The translations under genes were made by a program, and so were the position numbers. A DNA stretch of 64,000 nt, taken from positions 1-64,000 of the forward strand of contig NGBS01000888.1 of NCBI GenBank assembly GCA_002245135.1. The letters are read 5' to 3'. This stretch comes from Proteromonas lacertae. Its lineage: Eukaryota > Sar > Bigyra > Opalinata > Proteromonadidae. Positions 27,001 through 40,900 of this stretch are shown piece by piece (position 1 is the stretch's first letter; each line of letters begins with the position of its first letter). Under the pieces are notes generated by a model, which worked only from the letters and a program-made list of their open reading frames with translations, did no database searches and was not told the origin of the DNA.

Positions 27001-30000
27001 ATAATTGAGATAAAACAAAGCATCAATACAGTTGATAATGATTATAAAGTAATAACCATTCCAAATGTTGATTTAACAATAGAGAATATAGATAAAAGTG
27101 GAATAGAAATAGAAAGAAAATGTAAAAATGAGATAAATGAAGGTGAGAAATGTCCAATCTTATACAAATTAACTTCGAAACCAACAAATCCAGTAACAAT
27201 CTCAATAAATATGATAAATGAGAATAAGAATGTTAAGTTAATAAGTAGTAGTAATAATATAGATATATTAGAAAATGGTTGGAATAGTCAATATTTAATA
27301 GATTATGAATCAACTCATGATAATATTCAATATGGTAATTCAAAAGTGATAATAAGCTATACAGTCAGTTCAATAGATGTAAAATATAACTCAATAGTAT
27401 TAGAAAATGATGAAATAATGATAAATAATATCGATGTAGCTTCAGTGGATATAAAATACTATTTCCCAGTTCCATTTTATGAGACTTTAGATGGAATAAT
27501 TCGAATCTCTTTAGGTTGTAAACCAGAAACAGCTTATTCAATAAAAATAGAAGTATCTGATAATCGAATAAGTACAAGCCAATCAACAATAATATTTGAT
27601 AATTCAAATTGGAATGAAACAATTGAAGTGAAGATTAATCCATCAAAATCATTATTAAGTGATGGAAATAAAGATTTGTATTATATAAGTTATCAGACTG
27701 ATGGTGATTCAACGTTTAAAAGTATAGTGTTATATCTAAGTGAAATGAAAATATATGATTTAATATCAACATTAATAGTAGAAAATAAAATATTTGATTA
27801 TATAAAAGAAGGTGAAAAAGGAGAAATATTCTACTATTTAAGTGAAAGACCAACAAGTTCAGTAGATGTTTATATTCATTGTCCATCTTCAATCGATTGT
27901 AAGATAGAGAATAATGAAAATGAAAATGATTTAAAGATTCGATTTAATCCAATAAATTACAATAATAAGATTCGAATGATAATAAGTGTATATGAAGATG
28001 TAATAGCTCGAGGTAATTATAGTGAAGAAATAAGATATGAATTAAAGAGTAATGATGAAATCTATAATAATCAAGAAATAATTCCCACAATAATCTCAAT
28101 TCATGATGTAACAATTCCCTCAATAAGTGTAGTTTCTTATTTAGCAAATCCATTTTATGAGAATAATAATGGATATGTAAATCTGATATTAAATAGTAAA
28201 CCAAATGATATAATTAGATTATATTATATGTGTAGTTCAAATATAAAATGTTCAACAACAAATGAGAATGAGAATGAAGATGGATTAATAATAATAAAAG
28301 CCGATGAATGGTTTATTCCAAAAGTATTAAATATAAAGAGTGAAAGTGATAATGAAGTAAAGAATGAGAATATGAATGGTGTAATTGGTTTTATAAGTCA
28401 AAGTAATGATATATTTTATAATAATATAAAAATCGATGATTTTGTATTTGAAATAATAGAAAATGATAAAGCTGAATTGATATTATCAAAGAATCTATTA
28501 CAGTTATATACCAATAATAATAATAATAATAATAATATAAATTATAAAGCAACATTCAGTTTAAGATTATCAACCAAACCATCAGATTCAGTAGAAATTC
28601 AGTTTAATTATGATGAAACGTTGATATTGTTAAATGAAAGTTCAATCTTATTTAATGGAGATAATTATAATGTTGAAAAAGAGATAGAAGTGAAATACAT
28701 AAGTAATAGTTTTTATATTTATCCATTTGGTAGTTCAATCGGATTTAAAGTCAATTCAAATGATGTAAATTATAAAAATATGAGTGTTCCAACATTGAAA
28801 TTGATAATAAAAGATGAAATAATAAGTGATATAACAAAGCCACCTAAAATGATATTAGCAAAATTAGAAGAATCTGATGATATAATAAAGTTAGTATTTG
28901 ATAGTGATTGCTATGTAAATGATATGGGCAAATATCGAAAGTATGATTGTAATGGTTTATTTAGTAATAAGACAATGTTATTATTAGGAATGAATAGTAG
29001 TTGTGAATGGATATCAAATAATGAGATGAATATATACCTAGGTAATATAAACTATAACAGTGAAATAAATGAGAATAGTGTAATAGAATTAAATGAAGAT
29101 GGAAATCGAGGAATAAAAGGAAGTGAGAATAGTATATTATATTCAACAGGAAAGATTATAATAAGTTTGCGAGAATCTGTTCCTAAGATGATATCCAGTC
29201 AATTCTCTTCAAGTGGAGTATCAATTTTAGTGTATTTTGATCGAGATATTTACAGTGAATTATTGAATAATAATGTAAATGGAAGTGTTGATTGTTCATT
29301 ATTGTTTGTGAATAATAATTTAGGTTATGGTTGTTATTGTCAATTCAGTTCAAAGAATTCAATTCGAATAACTTTAGGAATAAGTGCAACAATAATACCT
29401 GAAGATATATCTATTAATAATAATGAATGTGATGAGAATAAATCCTTGTATTTGATAGATAATATGATAAAATCCACATTATCAAGTAAATATGGTTCAA
29501 GTGGATGTATAAATGTTTTATTACCCAATGAATTACCAATTCCTTATCCAGTAATAAGTGGTTTTACTTCAATATCATATTGTAGTGATATAAGATTTGA
29601 TGGAAGATTAACAACTCAAACAGCAGGAAGAGATGGTGAAATGAAATGGTATTTAGAAAATATAACCAATATAGTTGAATCAGAAAATACAATGGATGAA
29701 AGAATCAATAAAATAATAGAAGATTGTAATAGAATAAACTGTAAAATAGTCAATATTCCATCTCACACCTTATCTCCAGGTTATTATAAATTATCATTAA
29801 AAGTAAAGAATTACTTAAATCCAATGTCAAATATAACATCTCATTATTTCCATGTCAAAGCAATAGGAATTCCTGAAATAAGTGTAGAAGGTTCAACAAT
29901 AAAAGAAATGTCAAATAATGAAGATATGTATTTAACAGTTCGTGGTTATTGGCCTGAATGTTATGAAACAGATAAGAATGATTTTCGATTTATTTGGGAT

Positions 30001-33000
30001 ATTTATAATGTGAATAATGATAAAATCGATATAAACAATTTCTTAACAAATGATAATAAAACACTTTATATAAAATCGTTTTCATTAGAAATTGATATTT
30101 ATTATATAACAGCTACAACTTATATTGAAGGAAATCCATCAATAAAGTCGAATATAACAATAGAATTGAATATAATAGCAAAGAAATTATCTTGTATAAT
30201 AAAAGATGGAAACCGTGAAGTAGGAAGTGATAATAAATTAATATTAAATGGAAGTTTATCAATTGATCCATCAGATCCATTTAATGACTATGGTGAATTA
30301 AATTATGAATGGAAATGTAGTAATTACAAAACGGGTAAGAATTGTCCATCTTCAATAATATCACCTCAAAGTTCAATATGGTATATTCCATCAGGAATAT
30401 TGAGAATTGGTGAAACTTATTTATTTGAATTAACAATAAGTAAAGAAGCATTTGGAATGAGTAGAATAAGTAAAGATGTTGTATTAATAACAATAATTGA
30501 AGGCCAACCACCAGATATTCATTTAACCACATCAAAAGAATATATTTTACCAAGTGAAATGTATGAAATAACAGCTGTAATAGAGCCAAGTCGAATAGAT
30601 GATAAATTATATTGGAGTTTAATAGAAAGTGATAAATCATTTGATGATATATTTATATTACCCTCAAATAACAATAATACAATAATGATAAAACCTAATA
30701 GTTTAACTAGAGGTTATAAATATGACTTAAAATGTACAGTGATAAGTAAATATGGTAAATCTTCAAATGTAATCGAATTATTAGTTCATAATGGTCCAAG
30801 TTCTGGTTATATAATTGCCGAAAATCGAAATGGAACAGAATTAAAGACATTATTCAAATTATCAAGTGATGGTTGGAATAGTGATTTACCAAGTAATTCT
30901 TATAGTTATAAATTTGCATATATTTATAAGAATGAAGAAATCTCATTGCAAAGTCAATATTCATCGAGTAATACAATATCTGTATATTTACCATGTGGTG
31001 ATAATGAAATAATTGTGTATGTAAAAGATGTTCATGGATATATAAGTAAAGGAATATTAGATATAAATGGTGAAAAAGTGATAATTCATGTAAATAAAGA
31101 TGAGAATCTAACAAAAGAAAAGATATATGAATTTATGGATAAAACCTTAAATGATGAAAGATATCGATCTAATTTTGATCATATAATAAGTCAAGTAATA
31201 ACAATCAGTCAATCAAGTATAGGTGAATGTGATAGAATAAAATGTGTAAATGGTAAATGTGTAGATGGAAAGTGTTTATGTAATGATAATTATAAAGGTG
31301 AATTATGTGATATTCCTGAAAGTATAAATGGTGGTTGGAGTGAATGGAGTGAATGGTCATTATGTAGTGCTTCTTGTGGTGGAGGTATATCCTATAAACA
31401 TCGTGAATGTAATAATCCTAAGCCATTGTATGGTGGATTAGATTGTATAGGAAATGAATATGAATCTGTAGTTTGTAATGATATTCCATGTGGTGATAAG
31501 AAGATAAATGGTGGATGGAGTGAATGGAGTGAATGGTCATTATGTAATTATGACTGTAAATCTGATGATTATGGTTATCATGAAGGTTATGAAGAAAGAA
31601 AACGAAGTTGTACAAATCCATCTCCAAGTATAAATGGTGATATGTGTATTGGTAATGAAATAGAAAGAAGAAATTGTAGTGTAATTTGTGATAGTAAAAT
31701 CAAATTATGTCCAAATGAATATCGTGATAAAAGTGGTAAAATATTTGGTAAAGCTTGTAGTGGTAATGGAAAGTGTTATTATAGTATATCTGGTGAAGAA
31801 AAGAATGAGAATTTCAAATGTAATGAAGGAGAAAAAGGTTGTTTTACATATTGTAAATGTGAAGATAAATATGAAGGTGAAAAATGTAATATATTGAAAG
31901 ATGAGATAAAAGAAAGAAAAGATTTAAATCATGATTTATTAGTATATATTGAACAAGGAATAAGCAATATAATATTGCGAAATGAATTATATTATCAATT
32001 GATAAGTTCGTTTAAGATCTTTGTAGAAGAAGCTAGTGAAATATATAATGAAGATTTAAAAGTGATATTAAGAATATTAAGTGAAAATATGAAATTATTA
32101 AGTAAATCAAGTGATATAATGGATAAGAATAATATAAAATCATTATTTGATGTAGAGAATAAGATTTATATGGAATTATATCGAAGTGATATAGAAAATA
32201 TTCCAAATGAAATTGAATATTTGAATGAGATGTTTAAAGATATAGAAAAACAATTATATGTTCAATATTACCCATCTGAACCAGCATTAGAATATAAGAA
32301 TGAATTATTTTCATATTATTTCTATAAAGAGAAAAGTTCTCCATATGAAAGTCATCGGATCAATTCTTTAAGTGTTTCATTACCAAAGAGTTATAGTTAT
32401 AATAATAATTATCGAAGTGTTCAACTAATTGATTGGATATTAAATCCATTTGTATCAAATGAACAATTGAATAGTTCAATAGTATCAATATCATTATTAA
32501 GTAATGAAAATGAGAATAATAATCTATCTTCAATAAAAAATAGTAAAAATGAAGATAATAAATATAATAGAGATAATGTAATAACATTTACAATAAAGAT
32601 TCCATCTCAATCTGATAGTCGAAATTATGAATGTGTATATTTTGATCCAATAAGTAAAGAATATCGAAGTAAAGGTGTAATATTGATGGGAATATATAAA
32701 GATAAAGCGAATGATACTTATATAATGTGTATGTCTTTACATTTAACAGAATTTGGTTCAAGACAAGCGAAATATGTTCCATCAGTGAATTTAGTAAATC
32801 CAATTAAAGATGCTTCTTTATTAGCCAATTATGATGTAAATTCGATGTTTGTTCCAATAATCTTAGGAGTGTTATTGTTATTCTTTATATTGATGTGGTT
32901 CTATTTACATAATAAAGATTGTGAAGCCTATGAAATATTTGCAGATAAACAGTATGAAATGTTTGCCAAAGCAGGTAAAATCGATGATTTACCTCCAGAG

Positions 33001-34368
33001 AAAAGTGGAATAGATGAATCAAGTATAAGTGTATTTTTCTCTCAATTGAAAAGTCAACATACTTGGATTGGTCCAATAATTGCTCCAAATGAGAATATAA
33101 TCTTAGTAAGTCGAGCTGAAAGATGTGTTTGCATATTTGCGATATTATTAACAGATATAGCTGTATTAGCAATGTTTCATGGTACAAGAACTGAATCTGT
33201 GACATTAATATTTACAACTGGAATAATCTCCGCTTTAATATCATTGCCTGCTTCAGTATTAATTCCTCATTGTTTCATGTTTGCTAATAAATTTTCTTCA
33301 GCAACAATAAAAGATTTTAATATCTTCAAAAGATTTGCAAAAGTAAAGAAATCAATAGATAATTCTTTGTTATTTAAACATGAAAGTGATGATGCAAATG
33401 AATCAAAGAAGTTGAGAATAAGATTCCATATAATGATTTCCACCTTTATTTTGTCATTTATCTATATAGTTTCTGTAATAATAGGATTTTTCACATTTGG
33501 GATAGACGGACTTGGATTTATGTTGTTTATAATAAATATAATCTATACAATCCATTCAATCTGTGGAGTAAAATTAGGTTCATCTGATTTCCTTCGATCT
33601 TTCAAGATATTCCTATGTTGTACAGTGTTATTATTAATAATGGAAATAGTATTTATTGGAATGTTATTTAGTTTTACCTCTGAAAGTAGTGGTGAAAATA
33701 TGTGGATATTTGGATATAAAGTATTAAAACCAGTAATCAAAGATATAGAAAGTTATGGTGAATGTTGTGGTTATTCTTCAATCTATAGATATGCAGTTCA
33801 TGATTGTATGAATCCCAATTTATTAGCAACTGGTTATAATCCAATAAACTGTATGAATACAGTAAGTAAATTATTGAAAGAATATTCTCCTTTATTATTT
33901 ATTTGGTTTATTAGTTCGATAGTAATAAATACCTATTTAGTAATATTATGTATAAAATTCTTAAGATTACCAGTTTATGTAGTAAAAGAAGATAAATTGA
34001 CAGTAAAAAAAGTGACAGAAGAACAAAGACATGCTGCTCATAAGATTCAAGGATGTTTATTGAAAGTAGTAGCAAAAAAGAATGCAATAAGAAGAGAAGA
34101 ATATAAGAAATGGTATAGACAAAGAAAAGATAGAAAAGCCTTGACAATGTTAGTATATACATTTACAATCGTTTATTGTATATTTATGATGTATTTGAAT
34201 TTATTATATGGAATTAAGTTTGGTAAAAGTCAATCAGTTGGATGGATAATAGCTTGTGTTGTAACGATATTAATCGATGTATTTATTCAACAACCAATAT
34301 TTATATTATGTAAATCAGTTGCTGGAACAACAATAATTCGAATAATAAGCATGGCAACTCATGTTTAA
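21059..34368 (+). CDS. Polycystin-1/REJ-like giant receptor, right copy (one frameshift)
   Basis: A predicted protein of about 4426 aa. Exon 1 (21059-21116) encodes a signal peptide beginning MFFNSIQILLTLS. A 28-nt phase-1 intron (21117-21144) leads to exon 2 (21145-34368). The order of parts is: Calx-beta-like and PA14-like units (to about residue 1530), a run of Calx-beta-like repeats with EGxxC...Y.L...P motifs (about 1670-2580), a REJ region (about 2870-3240, ending near NGPSSGY), an EGF-like unit, two TSP1 repeats (WSEWSEWSLC, about 3412 and 3473), a second cysteine-rich EGF-like unit, and a GPS-like motif (CMSLHLTEF, about 3880). About nine transmembrane helices follow, with an IQ-like motif (HKIQGCLLKVVAKK, about 4315) before the last two. 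The closing helix has the QP motif seen in polycystin-1 relatives. One extra base near 25015 splits the frame; the left copy is intact there. Probable role: adhesion or mechanosensory receptor, inferred from domains. Confidence 0.85.
21187..31409. repeat. Right arm of giant inverted repeat
   Basis: Reverse complement of 1-10265. It covers the receptor gene from just after its signal peptide to the first TSP1 repeat, where the left copy is cut by the window edge. Diverged tracts lie at about 21880-22615 and about 22917-23405. The rest is almost identical by eye, including silent positions and the AAT-repeat run near 28510. Confidence 0.93.
28512..28536 (+). repeat. AAT microsatellite coding for poly-Asn
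   Basis: A run of AAT codons gives eight Asn in a row in the receptor. The inverted copy (near 2880-2900) has the same number, so this usually unstable tract is identical in both arms. That fits very recent duplication or conversion. Confidence 0.7.
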
Positions 34369-34419
34369 TATTATAATTAAATTATTATTATATTTTATTA
34401 ACAGCTGTGTGTTTGATTA

Positions 34420-34809
34420 TCACATTATACCCATCTTAGCATCAAAATTTCGATCTTTTATGTATTTTCGAGAAACTCTTCTCCAATAATTACCTTCCTC
34501 AGCTAGACTCAAATCATCAGTTCCTTTTCTTTCTATTTCTTCTATTGTTTTAACTGGTTCCTAACAAAACACAAAAATTAACAAAATATATACTGTTAAC
34601 CTCCACAACCATTCAGGATATTCTTTATCATCTAATTCTACAGGATCTTTACCTGTTTTTAGGATGTTTATTGGAATAACAGTTCCAACTTTGTTTAAAT
34701 GAATACTTCCACTTGATCCCTTCTTTGCAAATGCTGGTTTAGTTGCAGTTATAAAGTTTCGAATAAACAAAATACTGTTTTTCTTATTCATTGCTTTTAA
34801 AAATGACAT
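34420..34809 (-). CDS. MRPL54: Mitochondrial large-subunit ribosomal protein mL54
   Basis: A predicted 118-aa protein with exons 34594-34809 and 34420-34560 and a 33-nt phase-0 intron (34561-34593). The N-terminus is basic and rich in Ser, Asn and Phe, as expected of an import presequence. The core carries the family hallmark [20 protein letters not shown], followed after the splice by a helix and [17 protein letters not shown]. The product is a small component of the mitoribosome large subunit. Its presence means the cell has an organelle with its own translation. The start at 34809 was chosen because the next upstream in-frame ATG (near 34836) adds residues unlike the family. The gene's start lies 67 bp from that of RAB3GAP1 on the other strand. 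Confidence 0.85.
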
Positions 34810-34876
34810 TTTATAATTCAAGCTTTTGCTTGACAATTATTCTTTGTTTTTGTTATTTGATTGTCATATACAAAGA
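34810..34876. promoter_or_regulatory. 67-bp divergent intergenic region
   Basis: Separates the starts of mL54 (-) and RAB3GAP1 (+). It is AT-rich with a T-rich stretch, and no motif is recognised. Promoters for both genes must be very compact. Confidence 0.45.
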
Positions 34877-37781
34877 ATGAGTGAAGAAAATATAAATGAA
34901 TGGTACGATTTTACAGTGGTTAGTCCATTGGAGGAGTTTATTTTGAAGCTTGAAGAAGTGTTTCGAAGTTTGTTAAGCGGTAAAAGAATTGAAGCAACGA
35001 GTATGATATTTGTTGATATGTAATAGAATTGAAATTGAGTGGAAGTGAATATGAGTTAATTTATAAGAATGAGAGTGAGTTATTGGAATACAATGAAGAA
35101 AATGAATGTTATGATGGTCCAATAATAGAGTTATTGAATAATAGATATGATTTTGTTAAAAGTGATGTGGTTAGTAGTTTATTTGGTGTAAGAGAATACT
35201 TTGTTATTCATCGTATTGGTTCATCGAATTATGTTCGTTCTCTTTCGAATGAGACGTTAAAAACAATCGAAAGTGGAATATCTGTAGCAATGAATAATAC
35301 TCAATTAGATATACCAATATTTATAAGTGTATTTTTATATTCTATTTATTGATATAATTAAAATAGATAGATGAAAGTAAACAGTATTATACAGGAATGT
35401 GTAATTCAACCTATTTGTCAAACTATTCACTTCATTTTGATTCAACATTAGAAGTGTATAAATGTATTATATATTTAGAGATTCATTTTTATATTATTTG
35501 AATGAAGTGATAAAATATTTTATGAAAGAATGTAATTTAAAAGAAAGAGAGATAGGAAATCTAAGATTATCGTGTAAATATACATATTATTATATTCCAA
35601 ACAATTATACAAAGGATAAAGAGATTGATGTATAAATAGACAATATTATATCATTATAGTATGAATGGCAAAATGTGAATAAAATAAAATTGAATGAAAG
35701 AAATGAGAAAATAATAAAATATCTTGAAGGGCCAATAACAATTCCATTATGGGGAACAATGATAAATCCAATAAATATATTATTAGTTGATGTAATTTGG
35801 AATGATTTGAAAGTGATTTATGAAGATAATAGAAGAAGTCAAATGGATGTAATGAAAAGTAAGAGATGGTTATTATCTGGAAATTGGAAAAGTAATATAG
35901 AAAATCCATTGTATAATGGTTTAAAAGAATTATTGAAGATATATAATCAATCAAAAGAGAAAGGAAATGTGTTAATAAAACAGTTGATTCGAATAAAAGA
36001 TGATGTAATTCCAACTCCAATTTATGATAAGAATGAGCATGGTTCACAAACAGCTGCAATATTAGGATCAACAGTTGGTTATTTAGCAAGAAAATTAATC
36101 GTATTTATTATGTTTAATAATATGAAATAGCTTTCAAGAAGACAAAAGAAAATGAAGAATAAAGATGGTGATAGTAATAATGAAGTAGATAATGATAGTT
36201 TATTAATAAATGAACTAATCAAAGAAATATTTCAGAATTCTTATTTAATAGATGAAGAAAATGAAAGTAATGATATTCCTAATACAAAAGAGAAAAGTCG
36301 AATAGATAATTTATTTTATTATATTGATAGTTTACCAGGAATTGATTCAATATTTAGTTTATTTACATTGAGATGTATAGATTTAAATGAAATTACTTTA
36401 TCAAGTGTATGTGAATTATATATTGAGTTTGTAAAGAAATGTAGATGGTATTGGGATAATGTATATTATTATTATTATTATTATTATTTAGTCTTTACTA
36501 ATCCCAAATCTTGGAATTCCCTTATCTGAAGATGGAAAGAATAGAAAGAATTTACCAATAAAACCAGATTTAAACAACTTAATAATATATCAAAAATTAC
36601 AGTTATTGAATTGTTGTATAGATTTGAAACAGAGATTAGAATATAAGAATTGCTTATTAGAAAGAGATAGTGATGGTGAAATCTTTGAAGATGCAATAGA
36701 TGATGAAATAGGTATAGGAATAAAAGAAGAGAGTGAAATAAAGTTATTAAAAGTTGATAAAAAGATGAATATCCCAATAACTCAAGAAGAGATGTTATAT
36801 ACAAGTGATATAATCCATCAACAAGAGACATTATTGAGTGGTTTAGGTGATAGTGATGAAGCATCAAAAATTCGAAATCAATTACAATCAATAGCATTAG
36901 AAAGTGATATGATGGCATTTAAAGCAGCTAATCCTGGTTGTATAATCGAAGATTTTGTTCGATGGCATTCTCCAAAAGATTTAATAATAGAAGATGATGG
37001 TAATTATCATTTAAGTGAAAGAATGTCAAAAGAAAACAATTTATGGATTCAATTATGGAATAAAAGTAAAGCAGAAAGTGTAGATAAACAGAAACAATTA
37101 TTTGATCCAATAAAAGAAGGTGAAAAAGTATTAAATTATTTGGAGAATATAAAACTAAGTGATTTATTTTATGAAATATTATTAACCTATTTTTCAACAT
37201 GTTTATTTATCTATGAAAATTGTGATAATGAAAGTGTAAAAATGAAGATAATAGAAGATAAAATAAAAGAAACAAAAAGTGAATTAATTGTATATTTGTA
37301 ATATTTATAATGAAAAATAGAGAATAAGAAATCATAGTGTGACATTATCTAAAGAAGAAAATATGAAAGAATATGTTGATTTAATGGATAATTACAAATA
37401 CATTGAAGAATTATTATCCAAATCTACATCTTTGTTATATTCATTTAATAATAATGTATAAACATTAATTTATATAATAATAATTAGAAAGAATTGGTAG
37501 AAAAGATATTAAATATGAGTATAAAAGAAGATGATGATGTAGAAGGAGAAGAATATTTCCATATAAAAATAGAAGAAGAGAAAGATAAAAAGAGTTTGTT
37601 AAAGATATATGATTTTGAATTAAAAGAAGATGAAACAGTGAAAATAGATCCAGATTATAAAGAGATAATAATAAGATATAAAAGTGAGAATAAAGTTAAT
37701 CCAATATATCGTTTCTATTTAAGAACAGGTGAGAGTGGTCCATCAGTGATTTCTTTGAGTGAAGTAGATTATGAGACTTAA
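34877..37781 (+). CDS. RAB3GAP1: Rab3 GTPase-activating protein catalytic subunit
   Basis: A predicted 887-aa protein in nine exons: 34877-35000, 35027-35328, 35367-35455, 35479-35629, 35660-36100, 36131-36460, 36492-37289, 37321-37455 and 37488-37781. The introns are 23-38 nt and all frames close. The N-terminus (WYDFTVVSPLEEFI) and the C-terminal catalytic region with AFKAANPGCIIEDFVRWHSP are diagnostic. The Arg in the latter segment lies in the region holding the catalytic arginine finger of the family. The motif LGIPLSEDG lies before it. The known complex with RAB3GAP2 acts on Rab3 and Rab18 in vesicle traffic, ER shape and autophagy. The protein is slightly shorter than the roughly 980 aa of animal versions. 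The first intron could instead begin at 34976, but GTATGA at 35001 is the better donor. Confidence 0.9.
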
Positions 37782-37903
37782 TAAAATTATTATTTATCTG
37801 TTTGATTTGTTGAGTTGATTATAAAAATGATAAGAATTTGTAATATCAATCATTCTGTGTAAAAATAAAATGAAATTGAAACGAATAAATATTTTGAAAC
37901 AAA

Positions 37904-40900
37904 ATGTTTTTTTTAAATTCTTTCGCAGATGATGTATTTTGCTCAATTCTACCATCTGAAACTCAAGTATTTTGATTGATTTATATTTTATAGATAAAAG
38001 AGAGGAGAGAAAAAAGTAGAAATGAGCTAGATTTGGTTGTACAACATGGAAATACTATTAGGATGGTAAAAATTGTAAATGTTGTTGGATTAAAAGAGAA
38101 GAATATTTTAAAATTCCATGAAAATCACTCATTTCTGAAGAAATGTTGTTCAGGAATTGTAAACCCTTCTAGAATACTTCAGATGAATATTAGTAATGAC
38201 TTTGTATTAATAACACGAAAATACTACTCGAGAGATTTAGAAGAGATAAATCAAAGTAAATTCTTATCTGATGGTGATATCTGTAATATGATATGTTCAA
38301 TATGTGATATTATGATGATATTATGTGAATATGGAATAGTGGTTTGCAATCTGAAGAGTTCAAATGTTATAATTGATATAAATAATAATAAAAAGATGTG
38401 TGATTTATGTTTGAATGAGTTGAGAAAAGAAGAAGATTTGAGAGTGTATGACTTGTGCTTCAAAAGCCCTGAAGAGATGAATGGATTGGAGTGTAATGAG
38501 AGAAGTATGGTTTGGTCAATTGGTTGTTTATTATATGAAATGATAAACAAAAGATTACCATTTAATGAAGATGATAACATAATTAAAACAATGAGCAATA
38601 TTATGAAATGCAAATACAGTATGTATATAAAATGTGATAATATGATGAAAGAAATGATAGAAAGGATGTTAAAAGTGAAAAATAAGGATAGAATGAGTTT
38701 GAAAGAGTTGAGAAAAGAAATGATAAAAATGAGTGAAATATTGAAAGATAAAGAAAGTAATTTGATGATATATAAAGAAAAAAAAGAAATATTGTTTAAT
38801 GATGATTATGCAATTATTAAATTTCCAATAATATATCCATCTGAATATTATCTTGAAAGTGATAAATGGAAAATTATTCGCAATAGATTGATAAAATCCT
38901 ACAATAAAGAGCCAAATGAAAGAGTTTTATCCATTTTAGTGATGATGAAATTATTAAAAAGTGATTATTTAATAAAAGATAAACTAAAATTTCAGATTTG
39001 TCATAAATGTAAAGATAGTAAAAAATGTTATTTAGATGAAAAAATATTCAATCTATTATATGATGATTATGGAATTATTAGAGTATATTCCTATTCTATT
39101 TGTCGTTGTGAAGAAGGAATGAGTTATTTGTTCAGCATAATAAAGCTAATCAATCCAAAGAAACTTAAATTTTGTATAATTTCAATCATTTTCTTGAATA
39201 TTCCAATTCAGTGTCAATCATTATTTGGATCATATTTTACTGAATTATCAAATCTAATAGAATTAGATATATTATTGTGTCATCTTTCTTTTCATTTCAT
39301 TGAATCATTTGTTAAATCAATTCCATCCACAAAATTGAAATATACAAATCTTACATGTATTTGTTATGATATATATTATTTGATATAGGCAATCCAATTG
39401 GTATAAATGGATTCAAATTGTTACTTCCATATTTATATTTATTTATAGATGGAAAGGATAATTTTATTGAGAATCTTTTTCAAATGAATCTTTACGAAAT
39501 GAATTTAGATGATGAATCAATGATATTATTATCCAAAGAATTATATAAATATCCAAATCTGAAATATATAAATATTACATGCAACAAAAAAATTCATTCA
39601 GCAGGATTAAAAGCTTTATTCTCAAAATTTCCTATTTCAAAGATCAAATTCAATTTTAATGGAAGTAAAAAATTACTGATTGATAAAGAAATTCCAGAAT
39701 TAATCAAATACCTTAAAGATCATAATAATGAATTGAAATTGAGTGATTTAGAGATAGATGATTGTTTCTTTAAAGCATTAATTTCTTTAAGATCAAAAGA
39801 ATTGAAAAACATAATAATATTAGATTTAAGAAGTATGATTTTAATATTTTTATTTTATTTAGATAATAACCTCACATATAAAAGTATAGAAGTAATGATA
39901 GACAATGTATCTTCAGTTCCGAATCTTCGCTATCTTGAATTGTATGGTAATAAAATAGGAGATGAAGGAATGAAAATATTATCTCCACATTTGCATTTAT
40001 TAAAAAATGATGATAGAATTTATTGTAATAGTATTATAATTGCTATTATATATTAAATAAAATTAGGATTATCTTCTATTGGATTAAAATATATATTAGA
40101 TGGTTTAAAGAATATTCATGGAAAGAGAAAGCTTGATATAAGTGATAATAATATTGATTCATCTGGACTAGAGTATTTGATGAATTATGAGAAAGAGAAT
40201 CACAAAATAAAGTACATATTCATTCACAGTATGTATGTATATACTATTTTTGAAATAGATAATCCAATTGGTAATAAAGGATTTAAATTATCGTTAAATA
40301 AAGTAAAAATGTTAAATATTGTTCGTGAGATGAATTTGAGTAATATCTCAATAGATGATGAAAGTGTGATGCTATTATCAGAAAAATTAGATTCAATTGG
40401 ATATTGTGAAGCAATAAATCTAAAAGGAAATAATATTAAAATGGTTGGATTAAAATCAATGTGTGAAAAATCATTAGAAAAAGAAGATTATCCATTTATA
40501 AAGATGAAATGTTTATCATGGACAAATGAAGAGTTTGAATATTATTTGAATTATTGTATTATAAAGAAAAGAAGAGATTATAGGGAATATGATTTTTCAA
40601 GTATAAATTCTCATCATCTAATGAAATAGATATGAATATTAATGATTCTCATATTTCCATAATTAAACAGTTAGATTATGAAAAACTTGATTTGTCAAAT
40701 AACAAAATTACCATTAAAGGATTTATAGAATTAATGGAAATGTCTAAATGGGCATTTATATTCATATCTAATAATCCAATTGGAGATGAAGGAATAGAAA
40801 TTATATATAGATATATAGGTAAATTTGTATATCAATACACATTAAATTTTTCAAGTATTTAATTAACTATGTTTATTCTTCTAATTCAAATAGATATTGG

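Noticed and set aside
1-34368. Viral or transposon origin of the inverted repeat
   Set aside because: I see no transposase, integrase, polymerase or terminal repeats; the content is eukaryotic receptor genes.
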